From Pyxidicoccus caerfyrddinensis (GTDB taxonomy: Bacteria; Myxococcota; Myxococcia; Myxococcales; Myxococcaceae), in contig NZ_JAAIYA010000039.1 in the NCBI RefSeq assembly GCF_010894405.1, positions 1-64,000 on the forward strand: 64,000 nucleotides of DNA, read 5' to 3'. Shown piece after piece: positions 9,150 to 19,473 of this stretch. The notes below the pieces were generated by a model that saw nothing but the letters and a program-made list of their open reading frames with translations, ran no database searches and was not told where the DNA came from. Position numbers and translations under genes: made by a program. Within the stretch, counting starts at the first letter, position 1. The number at the start of each line of letters is the position of its first letter.

Positions 9150-9941
9150 ATGAAAGAGGTCGAAGAGGACGAGATTGCCATGGCCAGCAAGAAGAAGCTG
9201 AAGGACAGACCGCGTGCGGAGGAGCAGTACGCCAGCCCTGAGGCGGCCCGTGACGCACTCCTCATCGGACAGCCTGGGGCGCGGGAGCCCTGGACAGAAG
9301 ATGATCTCGTAGCGCTGGAGTACGCAGCCAGAAAAGGAGCGGCCCTCGGAGAACAAGGGCGGGCGATGTCCGAATCCACGAAATGGATACAGCACGCCGC
9401 GGCCATCCTCGACAAGATCCAGCCGCCAGCGCTCACGAAGGCACGGGTGAGACCGCCTCCCGACTCGACTCCGCCCATCAATCTGGGCATTCCTCCTGCC
9501 CATACCCTTATCCCCTTCGCGCAGCCAGACCCTGATGGCATGCAGAAGAACGCAGAGAGAATCTACAGTTCCATTCAGCTCCCCAAAAAACTCCTCAAGA
9601 ACATGTACGACACCGGGCTCGGCTCCGTGCTTGAGGACGTCACCAAGAACAAGGCGGAACCACCCGAGTTGCTGATGGCGCTGTACGTGCTCTGGTGTGC
9701 CTCGGATCGCAAGCTGCGCGATCCAAAAGGCTCCGACCTGTCGCTCCTTGCTGTCGTCGTCGAACTCGATTCTCCCATCAAAGCGCGCTCGACGACGGAC
9801 ACAGCGCGGCAGAGAGCAGACCGCTGGAGTCACTGGCTCGCCCAGGCAGCCAGCTATCCAGACAGCCGTGCGCGGCGGAAGATGTCCACCCCCTTACCGC
9901 CCCCCGCGGGGGGTTCCACGGCGCCGCAGAGCGACGGCTGA
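9150..9941 (+). CDS. Hypothetical protein of the integrative element
   Basis: 263 residues, no recognised domain. The N-terminus is charged (MKEVEEDEIAMASKKKLKDR); the middle is Pro-rich (RPPPDSTPPINLGIPPAHTL). A later segment, LPKKLLKNMYDTGLGSVLED then PPELLMALYVLWCASDRKL, looks globular. A second possible start at 9180 (MASKKKL) has AGAGGACGAG before it. It reads in the same direction as the Xre regulator and primase, so it may be the first gene of that transcript. Confidence 0.5.
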   Translation: MKEVEEDEIAMASKKKLKDRPRAEEQYASPEAARDALLIGQPGAREPWTEDDLVALEYAARKGAALGEQGRAMSESTKWIQHAAAILDKIQPPALTKARVRPPPDSTPPINLGIPPAHTLIPFAQPDPDGMQKNAERIYSSIQLPKKLLKNMYDTGLGSVLEDVTKNKAEPPELLMALYVLWCASDRKLRDPKGSDLSLLAVVVELDSPIKARSTTDTARQRADRWSHWLAQAASYPDSRARRKMSTPLPPPAGGSTAPQSDG

Positions 9942-10090
9942 GCCTGCGGAAAAGAGCCGGACCAGCGGGCACGATTTTCCGCAGCGGAACGAAGAACCGC
10001 TGGGCTCGTGACGTTTTCGGGCGGCGCACTCACATCGGCTTCGTAGCTTCTTCATGTCCGCAGCAGGTGCTGCGGGATGGAGAGCAGCCG

Positions 10091-10354
10091 ATGAACCCTC
10101 CTTTGAACACCGATCTCCTCCGTGTGGAGCTCGTGAAGCTCCACCTCACCCAACGAGCCCTGGCGGCCAAGATCGGGGTGAGTCCCACCACCCTATCGGG
10201 CTGGCTGCGTGGAGCGCACCGGCCACCGCCTGACCTCATCGTGAGAATCGAGCAGGTCCTTGGCCTGGCTGCAGGCGCCCTCCTGCCGGATGTCCAAGGA
10301 CCAAGGGCCGACAGTTGTATGCCCGAGCAACGGCAGGGCCCGGAGGTTCGCTGA
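10091..10354 (+). CDS. Xre-family helix-turn-helix regulator
   Basis: 87 residues. A Cro/C1-type HTH covers residues 8-60: LVKLHLTQRALAAKIGVSPT, then TLSGWLRGAHRPPPDLIVRI. The ATG at 10091 has GGAGAGC upstream. The stop overlaps the start of the primase gene (TGATG), so the two are translationally coupled. It likely controls the element's replication/excision genes. The C-terminal 20 residues are disordered-looking. Confidence 0.75.
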   Translation: MNPPLNTDLLRVELVKLHLTQRALAAKIGVSPTTLSGWLRGAHRPPPDLIVRIEQVLGLAAGALLPDVQGPRADSCMPEQRQGPEVR

Positions 10355-12702
10355 TGACCAGCGCCTCCAATCTTCCGCTCCTTTCTGGCTCCCTCGTCGC
10401 CACGGCTTCGGTATACCCCCTGGGCACCGTCTCGATGGCGACTCTCGTCGTCCGAGGTGTCCAGTTCATCAGCGAGAAGGACAATCAGCCCAAGCCCTTC
10501 ACCGGCCCCCTGCTGGAACTCGTCGGTCGCCAGCATGAGGTGCGCGAGAGCAAGCTCGGAATGCGCTGCTTCAGCCTGGTGGACTACAGGCCGGGAACCA
10601 CGCGCAAGAACGAGAACATCGTCCAGGTCAACCTCATCGCCCTGGACTTCGATCACCTCAACGCAAGGCAGACCAGTGCGCTGCTCGAGGCCCTGGCCGG
10701 TCGAGCATATCTGCTCTACAGCTCGCACGGACACCTCGCGGAGGGCTACGACGACAACCGCTTCCGCGCCATTCTGGTACCTACGCGTCCGCTCCAGCCC
10801 AAGGAGTACCCTGTCGTCTGGCAGGAGTTGGTGCGTGACTTGGGGATTCCTGCGGATGAGGCCGCCAAGGATGTGGCCCGTATCTGGTTTTCGCCCTCGT
10901 GTCCTGCTGAGCGCAGGTCGTCCGCCATCTACTTCATCAGAGATGGCGCTCCAGTGGATGTCGATGCACTCCTCCACCGTGCATCAACCAGAACAAGTTC
11001 GCCGACACAGCCGTCGGCGCGGCAACCCACCTCTGTGAGCCACTGGCTCCTTCAGGTCCGGCTGCGCCGGCTAGAAAACCCCGAGCATCGCGCCCTCATG
11101 TCAAAGGTGCTCGAAGGCCGGTCCTTCGCCGTGGAGGGCTTCCGGGATGCCACTCTTCAGCAGGTGGTGTCCATCATCGCCTTCAGCGCTCCCGATGTGG
11201 ACGAAGAGACCGTCCTGGACCTCCTACGCCCGTCCCTCGAAGAGATGCGCCGCACGCAGCCACACGGTGCCATGACGGAGGAGATGGTGCGGGAGAAGCT
11301 CAACCGGGCGATTGCCGACGCGCATGCGGCCGGTGCCCGCCCGTGCGAGGAGCAGCTCCGCGCTTCATGCCTCCCCACCGATCTGGGCAATGCTCGCCGC
11401 CTCGTCCAGATGCACGGGGAGGATCTGCGCTATGTCCGAGAGCTGGATGGCTGGCTCGTCTGGAGTGGCCAGCGGTGGATGCCAGACGAGCGCGGCGAAC
11501 TGCAGCGACGCGCTCGAGCCGTGGTGGAGACCCTGATCGCTGATGCGGTGGCTCTCACCAAAATGGACGTGGACCGCGGCAAGAAACTCATGGCTCACGC
11601 CCTCAACTCTCAGAGTGACCGGGCTCTACGGGCCCTGGTGTCACTCGCTGCAGCCGAACCGGACGTACCGATGCACCCTGGGTGGCTCGACCGCGATCCG
11701 TATCTGCTCAACTGTCTGAACGGGACCCTCGATCTCCGCACTGGAGCGCTCCACCCACACGATCGCGATGAGCTACTCACCAAGGCTCTGTTCATCCCCT
11801 ACTTCGCGGATGCCCCCTGCCCCACCTGGGATGCATTCCTCGCGGACATCTTCGAGGGAAGTGAGAGCCTCATCCGCTACGTCCAGCGTGCCATCGGCTA
11901 CACACTGACGGGGCTCACCGTGGAGCAGGTGCTCTTCCTTCTCTATGGAGATGGCGCCAATGGAAAGAGCACCTTCCTCAACGTCCTGCGCTCGATGTTG
12001 GGCGACTACGCCATGGTGGCGCCCGCGAGCACCTTGATGGTGCGAGACGCGAAGAGCCCCACCAATGACATCGCCCGGCTACGCGGAGCCCGCTTCGTCA
12101 TGGCCGTGGAGACAGACGGAGACAAACGGCTGGCCGAGGTCGTGGTGAAGTCGCTGACAGGAGGAGACGCAGTGGCCGTGCGCTACCTCTACAAGGAGCA
12201 CTTCGAATTTGTCCCCAACTTCAAGATCTTCCTGGCGACCAACTACAAGCCCCGAATCCAGGGCAGCGACGAAGGCATCTGGCGGCGCGTCAAGCTCATC
12301 CCCTTCAACAAGCGCATCCCCGAAGAGCGGCGGGACAAGACGCTGGAAAATCGCCTGAGAGCGGAACTGCCCGGCATCCTGGCGTGGGCAGTGCGGGGAT
12401 GTCTGCAGTGGCAACGAGAGGGGCTCGGGGAACCAACAGAAGTGCGTGAAGCAACCCTGGCGTATCGGGAGGAGATGGATCCGCTCGGTGGATTCCTCGT
12501 GCATTGCTGCGAGCGAGTCTCGAATGGACGAGTGGCTGTGCAAGCCGTCTACGAGCGATACCGGCAGTTCTGCCAAGCAGCCGGTGAGCCACCGCTCTCG
12601 ATGAAAGCCTTCAACAACCACCTGCGCGAGAGGGGATTCAACGCCATCCGCGCTGGCGCCAACGGGAGCACGGTCTGGGTGGGCCTCGTGCTGAAGCCGT
12701 AG
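10354..12702 (+). CDS. P4-type primase-helicase (D5 family)
   Basis: 782 residues. The N-terminal half resembles archaeo-eukaryotic-type primases of mobile elements, with an acidic motif ALDFDHL and a downstream YSSHGH. The C-terminal half is a superfamily 3 helicase: Walker A GDGANGKSTF near residue 535, an acidic MAVETDGDKRL strand, and the sensor segment IFLATNYKPRIQGSDEGIWR with the arginine finger. Such proteins start replication of P4-like satellites, plasmids and integrative elements. The ATG at 10354 overlaps the stop of the Xre gene; a start at 10315 would lie wholly inside that gene. Confidence 0.88.
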   Translation: MTSASNLPLLSGSLVATASVYPLGTVSMATLVVRGVQFISEKDNQPKPFTGPLLELVGRQHEVRESKLGMRCFSLVDYRPGTTRKNENIVQVNLIALDFDHLNARQTSALLEALAGRAYLLYSSHGHLAEGYDDNRFRAILVPTRPLQPKEYPVVWQELVRDLGIPADEAAKDVARIWFSPSCPAERRSSAIYFIRDGAPVDVDALLHRASTRTSSPTQPSARQPTSVSHWLLQVRLRRLENPEHRALMSKVLEGRSFAVEGFRDATLQQVVSIIAFSAPDVDEETVLDLLRPSLEEMRRTQPHGAMTEEMVREKLNRAIADAHAAGARPCEEQLRASCLPTDLGNARRLVQMHGEDLRYVRELDGWLVWSGQRWMPDERGELQRRARAVVETLIADAVALTKMDVDRGKKLMAHALNSQSDRALRALVSLAAAEPDVPMHPGWLDRDPYLLNCLNGTLDLRTGALHPHDRDELLTKALFIPYFADAPCPTWDAFLADIFEGSESLIRYVQRAIGYTLTGLTVEQVLFLLYGDGANGKSTFLNVLRSMLGDYAMVAPASTLMVRDAKSPTNDIARLRGARFVMAVETDGDKRLAEVVVKSLTGGDAVAVRYLYKEHFEFVPNFKIFLATNYKPRIQGSDEGIWRRVKLIPFNKRIPEERRDKTLENRLRAELPGILAWAVRGCLQWQREGLGEPTEVREATLAYREEMDPLGGFLVHCCERVSNGRVAVQAVYERYRQFCQAAGEPPLSMKAFNNHLRERGFNAIRAGANGSTVWVGLVLKP

Positions 12703-12726
12703 TTCCCCAAGAGGAAGGAGGATTCC

Positions 12727-12975
12727 ATGAAGATTTCCGAGCAAGGGAAAGAAGAGGAACCCGTGACCGATGAAGGGATGTGGGACGTCGACGACGTGAA
12801 GCGCTTCTTCAAGGCCTCTCGCTCTTGGGTGTACTTGCAGGCGCAGACAGGCCGTCTCCCGTGCGTGAAGATCGGCGGACTGCTGCGCTTCGAGCCAGCA
12901 GCCATCCGGGCGTTCATCAAGGGCGAGGGCGCCAGCAACCGGAAGGTGGTGCCCTTCTCCTCCAGCAATAAGTAG
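12727..12975 (+). CDS. AlpA/excisionase-like helix-turn-helix protein
   Basis: 82 residues. The core, MWDVDDVKRFFKASRSWVYL followed by GRLPCVKIGGLLRFEPAAI, is the winged-helix HTH_17 motif of AlpA and Xis proteins. A strong GGAAGGAGG site precedes the ATG. It sits between the primase and the integrase, the usual place for the factor controlling integrase expression or directing excision. Confidence 0.75.
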   Translation: MKISEQGKEEEPVTDEGMWDVDDVKRFFKASRSWVYLQAQTGRLPCVKIGGLLRFEPAAIRAFIKGEGASNRKVVPFSSSNK

Positions 12976-13012
12976 CTGGACCTTACAGGTTGTACGTAAG
13001 AGAAACTACCCA

Positions 13013-14416
<1,404 letters not shown>

Positions 14417-14485
14417 AACGGTGCGCCCTTATGCCCCCGCTCGACGCTCAGGTCAAGCAAGAGCAGCAGGCCACCGTGGGAAAAC

Positions 14486-14875
14486 TCACCCTTCCGCGTC
14501 CTCCATTCCCTCCTCGTCGAAGTCCTCGCCCCGGGCCTCCGCCGCGTCCGCCGCCGCCTCTTCGCGCGCGTCGATTTCGGCGTGGTTCTCCGGCACCGCC
14601 TCGCCGTTGAGGGCGCTCTTCAGCACCTGGCTCGGTCGGAAGGTCAGCACCCGGCGCGCCGAGATCTCGATCTCCTTGCCGGTCTGCGGGTTCCGCCCCA
14701 CGCGCGCCTTCTTCTGACGCACCTGGAAGTTGCCGAACCCGGAGATCTTGATCTTGTCCCCGCGCTCCAGCGTCTCCTTCAGGGTGTCGAACACGAGCTC
14801 CACGATCTCGGCCGACTCCTTCTTCGAGAAGCCGACCTTCTCGTAGACGCCCTCGATGATGTCCGCCTTCGTCAT
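14486..14875 (-). CDS. ihfA: Integration host factor alpha subunit with acidic tail
   Basis: 129 residues of the HU/IHF family, DNA-bending nucleoid protein. [20 protein letters not shown] is the IHF-alpha dimerisation helix, and the DNA-intercalating arm carries [14 protein letters not shown]. Residues from about 97 on ([20 protein letters not shown] and beyond) form an acidic tail absent from the 99-residue E. coli protein. Position directly after pheST is the classical location of ihfA. The gap to pheT is 93 bases, so it may be co-transcribed. Confidence 0.9.
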   Translation of the reverse strand: MTKADIIEGVYEKVGFSKKESAEIVELVFDTLKETLERGDKIKISGFGNFQVRQKKARVGRNPQTGKEIEISARRVLTFRPSQVLKSALNGEAVPENHAEIDAREEAAADAAEARGEDFDEEGMEDAEG

Positions 14876-14968
14876 GCGATTCCTCGGGATGCCCTCGGTG
14901 CGATGAACGCGCAGGCACTGTTGCAGCCTTGCCGGAGACGTGTCAACCCTCTGACTTCACTCAGGAAT

Positions 14969-17383
14969 TCAGGCTCGCAGCGCGGCACCCAGCCGCTGCT
15001 TCACCTGCTCGACGATGCGCTGGTGCGCCTCGCTGACCTCCACGTCGGTCAGCGTCCTCTCGGCCGAGCGGTAGCGCAGCGCGTACGCCAGGTTCTTCTG
15101 CCCCTCGGGGATGGGCTTGCCCGTGTACACGTCGAACACCTGCGCCTCCTCGACGAGCGGCCTGCCCACATCCAGGATGACCCGGCGCACCTCGTCGTTC
15201 GCCAGCTCCACCGGCACCACCACCGCCAAATCGCGCAGCACCGCCGGGAAGCGCGGCAGCGGCTGGTACGCCGGCACCAGCTTCGCGGCCGCGTACAGCG
15301 GCTCCGTGTCCAGTTCGAAGGCGAACACGCCCTCCGGCAGTCCCAGCGCCTTCACCACGCGCGGGTGTAGCTCACCAATGTGGCCCAGCACCGTGCCGTC
15401 CGCCGTCTTCACCTGCGCGCTGGCACGCGGGTGGTACGCCGGGTGCTCGGCGGGCGAGAAGGTGACGCCCTCCACTCGCAGCGCTCCCAGCACTCCCTCC
15501 ACGGCGCCCTTCGCGTCGTAGAAGTCCGCCCGCGCGTCCTTCTGCGTCCAGCTCCGGCCTCCGCCCCGTAGGCCCCACACGAGGCCGCCCACGCGGTGCA
15601 CCTCGCGCGTCGCCGGACGCTGGCCCTGTCCACCCTGCGGGTCCCGGAAGTACGCCCGGCCCGTCTCGTAGATGGTCACCGACTCCACCTGGTGCCGCAC
15701 GCTGCGCGACAGGTTCTCCAGCAGGCCCGGCAACAGGCTGGTGCGCATCACCGACTGCTCCGCGCTCAGCGGGTTGAGCAGCGCCACCGGCTGCTCCTTC
15801 ACGCCCAGCACCTCCAGGCTCTTCGGCGCGACGAACGAGTAGTTCACCACCTCGTCCAGCCCCGCCCCCGCCAGCGCGTGGCGCATGCGCCGCTCGGCTT
15901 CCGCGTGCGCGGGCTCCGGCGCCAGCTCCGCCAGGCCGCGCGGCAGCTTCGCCGGGATGTTGTCGTAGCCGAAGACGCGGGCGACCTCCTCCAGCAGGTC
16001 CTCCTCACGCTCCACGTCCACGCGCGCCCGGGGCACCTCGTACGTCACCTGCCCCGTCCCCTCTTCCACCGCCTTGAAGCCCAGCGCCGCGAGGATGCGC
16101 CGCACCTCCGGCTCCGCCACCGCCACGCCCAGCACCTTCTCCACTCGCGCGAAGCGCAGCGTCACCCGCCGCGGCGGCTTCGGCGCCGGGTACACGTCCA
16201 CGCGCCCCGGGGCCACCGTGCCGCCGGACAGCTCGGCAATCAGCTGCGCCGCGCGGTCAATCGCCGGCACCACCGCGTCCAGGTCCGCGCCGCGCTCGAA
16301 GCGGTGCGACGCTTCCGTGTGCAGCACGTGCCGCTTCGCCGTCCGCCGCACGCCCGAGCCCTGGAAGTTCGCCGACTCCAGCACCAGGCGCTTCGTCCCC
16401 GGCGTCACCTCGCTGTCCCCGCCGCCCATGACGCCCGCGAGCGCCTGCGCCTGCTTCCCGTCCGCGATGACCAGGTCATCCACGTCCAGCGTGCGCTCCT
16501 TGCCGTCCAGCGTGGTGAGCTTCTCGCCCTTCGCCGCCGTGCGGACGACGATTTCCTGCCCACCGAGCTTGTCCAGGTCGAACGCGTGCAGCGGCTGCCC
16601 GTACTCCAGGTTCACGTAGTTGGTGACGTCCACCACGTTGTTGATGGCGCGCACGCCGCACGCCTTCAGCCGGTCCTGCATCCACTGCGGCGACGGCTTG
16701 ATGGTGACGTTGTCCACCACGCGCGCCACGTACCGCGGGCAGCGCTCCGGCGCGTCCACGCGCACCTTCACCCGCTCGGACGCAGGCGTCCCTGACTCCG
16801 CCGGCTTCGGCTGGGGCGCCTTCATCGCGGCGCCCGTCACCACGCCCACCTCGCGCGCCACGCCCAGGTGGCTGAGCGCGTCCGGCCGGTTCGGCGTGAC
16901 GTTGACCTCCAGCACCACGTCATCCAGCCCCAGCGCCTCGGCGATGGGGGCACCGGGCTTCGCGTCCGGCGACAGGATGAGCAGCCCGCTGGACTCCTCG
17001 CTCAGCCCCAGCTCCTTCGAGGAGCAGAGCATGCCGAAGCTGTCCACGCCGCGCAGCGCCGCCTGCTTGATGTCCGTGCCGTTGGGCAGCTTCGTGCCCA
17101 CCGTGGCCAGCGGCACCTTGTCGCCGACCTTGTAGTTCTTCGCGCCGCACACCACCTGCAAGAGCGCCGTCCCGCCGATGTCCACCTGCGTGACGGACAG
17201 CTTGTCCGCGTTGGGGTGCTGCACGGACTCCTTGATCTGCGCCACCACCACGCCGCGCAGGCCCTCACCCGGACGCTCCAGCCCTTCAATCTCCAGGCCC
17301 GCGGCGGTCAGCTTGCGCGCCAGCTCGTCCACCGACGGCGGCAGCGCCACGTAATCGCCCAGCCACTTCACCGAAATCTTCAC
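14969..17383 (-). CDS. pheT: Phenylalanine--tRNA ligase beta subunit
   Basis: 804 residues, normal length. It has the N-terminal MKISVKWLGDYVALP, a tRNA-binding EMAP-like domain (VVVAQIKESVQHPNADKLSV), the B3/B4 editing domain, B5 domain (RVTLRFARVEKVLGV), catalytic-core-like domain, and the C-terminal ferredoxin-fold anticodon-binding domain (PLPRFPAVLRDLAVVVP). With PheS it forms the alpha2-beta2 enzyme that charges tRNA-Phe. It lies 67 bases downstream of pheS on the same strand. Confidence 0.96.
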   Translation of the reverse strand: MKISVKWLGDYVALPPSVDELARKLTAAGLEIEGLERPGEGLRGVVVAQIKESVQHPNADKLSVTQVDIGGTALLQVVCGAKNYKVGDKVPLATVGTKLPNGTDIKQAALRGVDSFGMLCSSKELGLSEESSGLLILSPDAKPGAPIAEALGLDDVVLEVNVTPNRPDALSHLGVAREVGVVTGAAMKAPQPKPAESGTPASERVKVRVDAPERCPRYVARVVDNVTIKPSPQWMQDRLKACGVRAINNVVDVTNYVNLEYGQPLHAFDLDKLGGQEIVVRTAAKGEKLTTLDGKERTLDVDDLVIADGKQAQALAGVMGGGDSEVTPGTKRLVLESANFQGSGVRRTAKRHVLHTEASHRFERGADLDAVVPAIDRAAQLIAELSGGTVAPGRVDVYPAPKPPRRVTLRFARVEKVLGVAVAEPEVRRILAALGFKAVEEGTGQVTYEVPRARVDVEREEDLLEEVARVFGYDNIPAKLPRGLAELAPEPAHAEAERRMRHALAGAGLDEVVNYSFVAPKSLEVLGVKEQPVALLNPLSAEQSVMRTSLLPGLLENLSRSVRHQVESVTIYETGRAYFRDPQGGQGQRPATREVHRVGGLVWGLRGGGRSWTQKDARADFYDAKGAVEGVLGALRVEGVTFSPAEHPAYHPRASAQVKTADGTVLGHIGELHPRVVKALGLPEGVFAFELDTEPLYAAAKLVPAYQPLPRFPAVLRDLAVVVPVELANDEVRRVILDVGRPLVEEAQVFDVYTGKPIPEGQKNLAYALRYRSAERTLTDVEVSEAHQRIVEQVKQRLGAALRA

Positions 17384-17450
17384 AGGTCCACCCTCTTGCC
17401 CAACGGCCGGAACACGGGGGCGCGCGGCACCGCCTGCGCCCCCACGGGAC

Positions 17451-18500
17451 TCAGAACTGCTCGAGGAAGCGCGCGTCGTTCTCGAACATCATCCGCAGGT
17501 CGTCGATGCGGTAGCGCAGCATGGCGATGCGCTCCACGCCCATGCCGAACGCGTAGCCCGTCACCTCGCCCGGGTCATACCCGGCCGACGTGAAGACGTT
17601 GGGGTGCACCATGCCGCTGCCCAGCACCTCCAGCCACCCCGTCTGCTTGCACACCCGACACCCCTTGCCGCCGCACGAGGTGCAGGAGATGTCCACCTCC
17701 GCCGACGGCTCGGTGAAGGGGAAGAAGGACGGGCGGAAGCGCGTGCGCGTGTCCGAGCCGAAGAACGCCTTCACGAACGCGTCCAGCGAGCCCTTCAGCT
17801 CGGCGAACGTCACGTCCTTGTCCACCAGCAGGCCCTCCACCTGGTGGAACATGGGCGTGTGGGTGATGTCCGAGTCGCGGCGGTACACCCGCCCCGGCAT
17901 CACCGCGCGGATGGGCGGCTTGCGGTTGAGCATGTACCGCACCTGCACCGGCGACGTGTGCGTGCGCAGCAGCACCGGGCTGTCCGCCTTCTTCGCGTGG
18001 CCCAGCGAGGACTCCTCCACGTAGAAGGTGTCCTGCATGTCCCGCGCGGGGTGGTCCTTCGGCAGGTTCAGCGCCTCGAAGTTGAAGTAGTCGAGCTCGA
18101 TTTCCGGGCCGCTCGCCACGTCGAAGCCGAGCCGCGAGAAGGTGCGGACGATTTCCTCCATCGTCCGGGACACCGGGTGCCGGCTGCCCGGCGCCACCGT
18201 CCGCCCCGGCAGCGACACGTCCAGCCCGGGGCCCTTGAGCTGCGACGCCAGCTCCGCCTCTTCCACCCGCTGTACGGCCTCTGCGAGCAGCGTCTCCAGC
18301 TCCGCCTTGACGGTGTTGGCCACCTCGCCCAGCGCCCGCCGCTCCTCCGGGGGCAGCTTGCCCATGCCGCCCAGGACTCCGGACAGCTCGCCCTTCTTGC
18401 CCAGGTAGCGGACCCGAAGCGCCTCCACCGCGGACTTCTCGGACGCGACGCCGATTTCCCGCCGCGCGGACTCCGCCAGCGCCAGCAACCGATCCCGCAT
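17451..18500 (-). CDS. pheS: Phenylalanine--tRNA ligase alpha subunit
   Basis: 349 residues. An N-terminal coiled-coil region precedes the class II core: motif 2 around [20 protein letters not shown] and motif 3 around [15 protein letters not shown] Cys cluster, [17 protein letters not shown], lies before motif 3. I placed the start at the ATG at 18500 ([16 protein letters not shown]); the frame stays open upstream to 18584 but runs through a strong intrinsic terminator, so that extension is unlikely to be protein. Confidence 0.95.
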   Translation of the reverse strand: MRDRLLALAESARREIGVASEKSAVEALRVRYLGKKGELSGVLGGMGKLPPEERRALGEVANTVKAELETLLAEAVQRVEEAELASQLKGPGLDVSLPGRTVAPGSRHPVSRTMEEIVRTFSRLGFDVASGPEIELDYFNFEALNLPKDHPARDMQDTFYVEESSLGHAKKADSPVLLRTHTSPVQVRYMLNRKPPIRAVMPGRVYRRDSDITHTPMFHQVEGLLVDKDVTFAELKGSLDAFVKAFFGSDTRTRFRPSFFPFTEPSAEVDISCTSCGGKGCRVCKQTGWLEVLGSGMVHPNVFTSAGYDPGEVTGYAFGMGVERIAMLRYRIDDLRMMFENDARFLEQF

Positions 18501-18547
18501 GGACTTCCGCCTCCATTCCACGCCCCGTGCGCTCTCACGCACGAGGC

Positions 18548-18604
18548 AAAAAAAAGGGCCGCCCCGAAGAGGCAGCCCGTTCACTCACCCGGAAGGGGCG
18601 GCCC
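18548..18604 (-). terminator. Strong intrinsic terminator between rplT and pheS (possible attenuator)
   Basis: On the minus strand GGGCCGCCCC (complement of 18595-18604) pairs with GGGGCGGCCC (complement of 18556-18565), followed at once by eight U residues (18555-18548). It ends 47 bases before the pheS start. It either closes the rpmI-rplT transcript or acts as a pheST attenuator. Confidence 0.85.
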
Positions 18605-18662
18605 TGGCTTCAAGCCGCCACCCCATCCGTTTTATTGCCGACCCTCACGGGCCTGGCGTGTC

Positions 18663-19010
18663 TCAGGCCGCCTTCGCGCTGTTGGCGACGGCCGCAAAGC
18701 CCGCGGGGTCCGCGATGGCCATGTCGGACAGCACCTTGCGGTTGAGGCCGATGTTCGCCTTCGTCAGGCCGGCGATCAGCTTCGAGTAGGACAGGCCCAC
18801 CGTGCGAGCCGCCGCGTTGATGCGGACGATCCACAGGCGACGGAAGTCCCGCTTGCGCTGCATGCGGTCGCGGCTGGCGTAGTCCAGCGCCCGCTCAACC
18901 GCCTGGTTGGCGCGCTTGTAGCAGTTCTTCCGACGGCCGCGGAAACCCTTGGCCAGCTTCAAAATCCTATTGCGACGGCGACGAGCCTTGACACCCTTTT
19001 TGACGCGCAT
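18663..19010 (-). CDS. rplT: 50S ribosomal protein L20
   Basis: 115 residues starting [20 protein letters not shown]; the whole chain matches L20 ([37 protein letters not shown]). L20 is an early assembly protein that binds 23S rRNA and in some bacteria represses its own operon. It follows rpmI by about 90 bases and is followed by a strong terminator before pheS. Confidence 0.97.
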   Translation of the reverse strand: MRVKKGVKARRRRNRILKLAKGFRGRRKNCYKRANQAVERALDYASRDRMQRKRDFRRLWIVRINAAARTVGLSYSKLIAGLTKANIGLNRKVLSDMAIADPAGFAAVANSAKAA

Positions 19011-19099
19011 GATTCACTCACTCTCGACTGCGTAGTTTGAAGCCCCCCGGTTCAGGCGTACCGCCGCTCCGACGAGGCCACGCGAACTGCCACTCTCAC

Positions 19100-19306
19100 T
19101 CAGGCCCCGTAGGGGAACATCTCCTTGATGACCTTCTTCGCGTCCATGTCGCGGAGATGGCCAGTGCCACGGTTGCCGCGCTTCTGCTTCGGCGTCTTGG
19201 CGTGCGTGAAGAGGTGCTTGCCGTAGGCCTTGCCATGCTTGACCTTGCCGCTCTTCTTCACCTGGAAGCGCTTCTTCGCGCTGCTGCGGGTCTTCAACTT
19301 CGGCAT
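19100..19306 (-). CDS. rpmI: 50S ribosomal protein L35
   Basis: 68 residues, MPKLKTRSSAKKRFQVKKSG and so on, with the conserved HLFTHAKTPKQKRGNRG segment, a typical L35 sequence and length. The start is the ATG at 19306; a longer open frame upstream is not L35-like. Only about 165 bases separate it from the end of thrS, and the expected infC gene is not there. Confidence 0.96.
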   Translation of the reverse strand: MPKLKTRSSAKKRFQVKKSGKVKHGKAYGKHLFTHAKTPKQKRGNRGTGHLRDMDAKKVIKEMFPYGA

Positions 19307-19473
19307 CGTCCTGATCCTTCCTTGCACAGCACCGACGACTCCGCGGCTCGGTGCGGAAACGCTCGAAATACGGGGAACTTGAGCCTGCTCCCCTCGAAAG
19401 TGCGCCAAGATACTTGGGTGCGACCCGGAGTCAAGGCCCGTCAGCAAGCAGCCCGCCAGCCGTGCCCTTCCGC

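Noticed and set aside
9695-10090. N-terminal extension of the Xre regulator frame
   Set aside because: It overlaps the previous gene and has no domain; the ATG at 10091 has a good ribosome site and starts the HTH protein at normal length.
18501-18584. Upstream in-frame extension of pheS ([12 protein letters not shown]...) as protein or as a Phe leader peptide
   Set aside because: It is translated from the terminator hairpin and U tract, has only two Phe codons and no stop before pheS.
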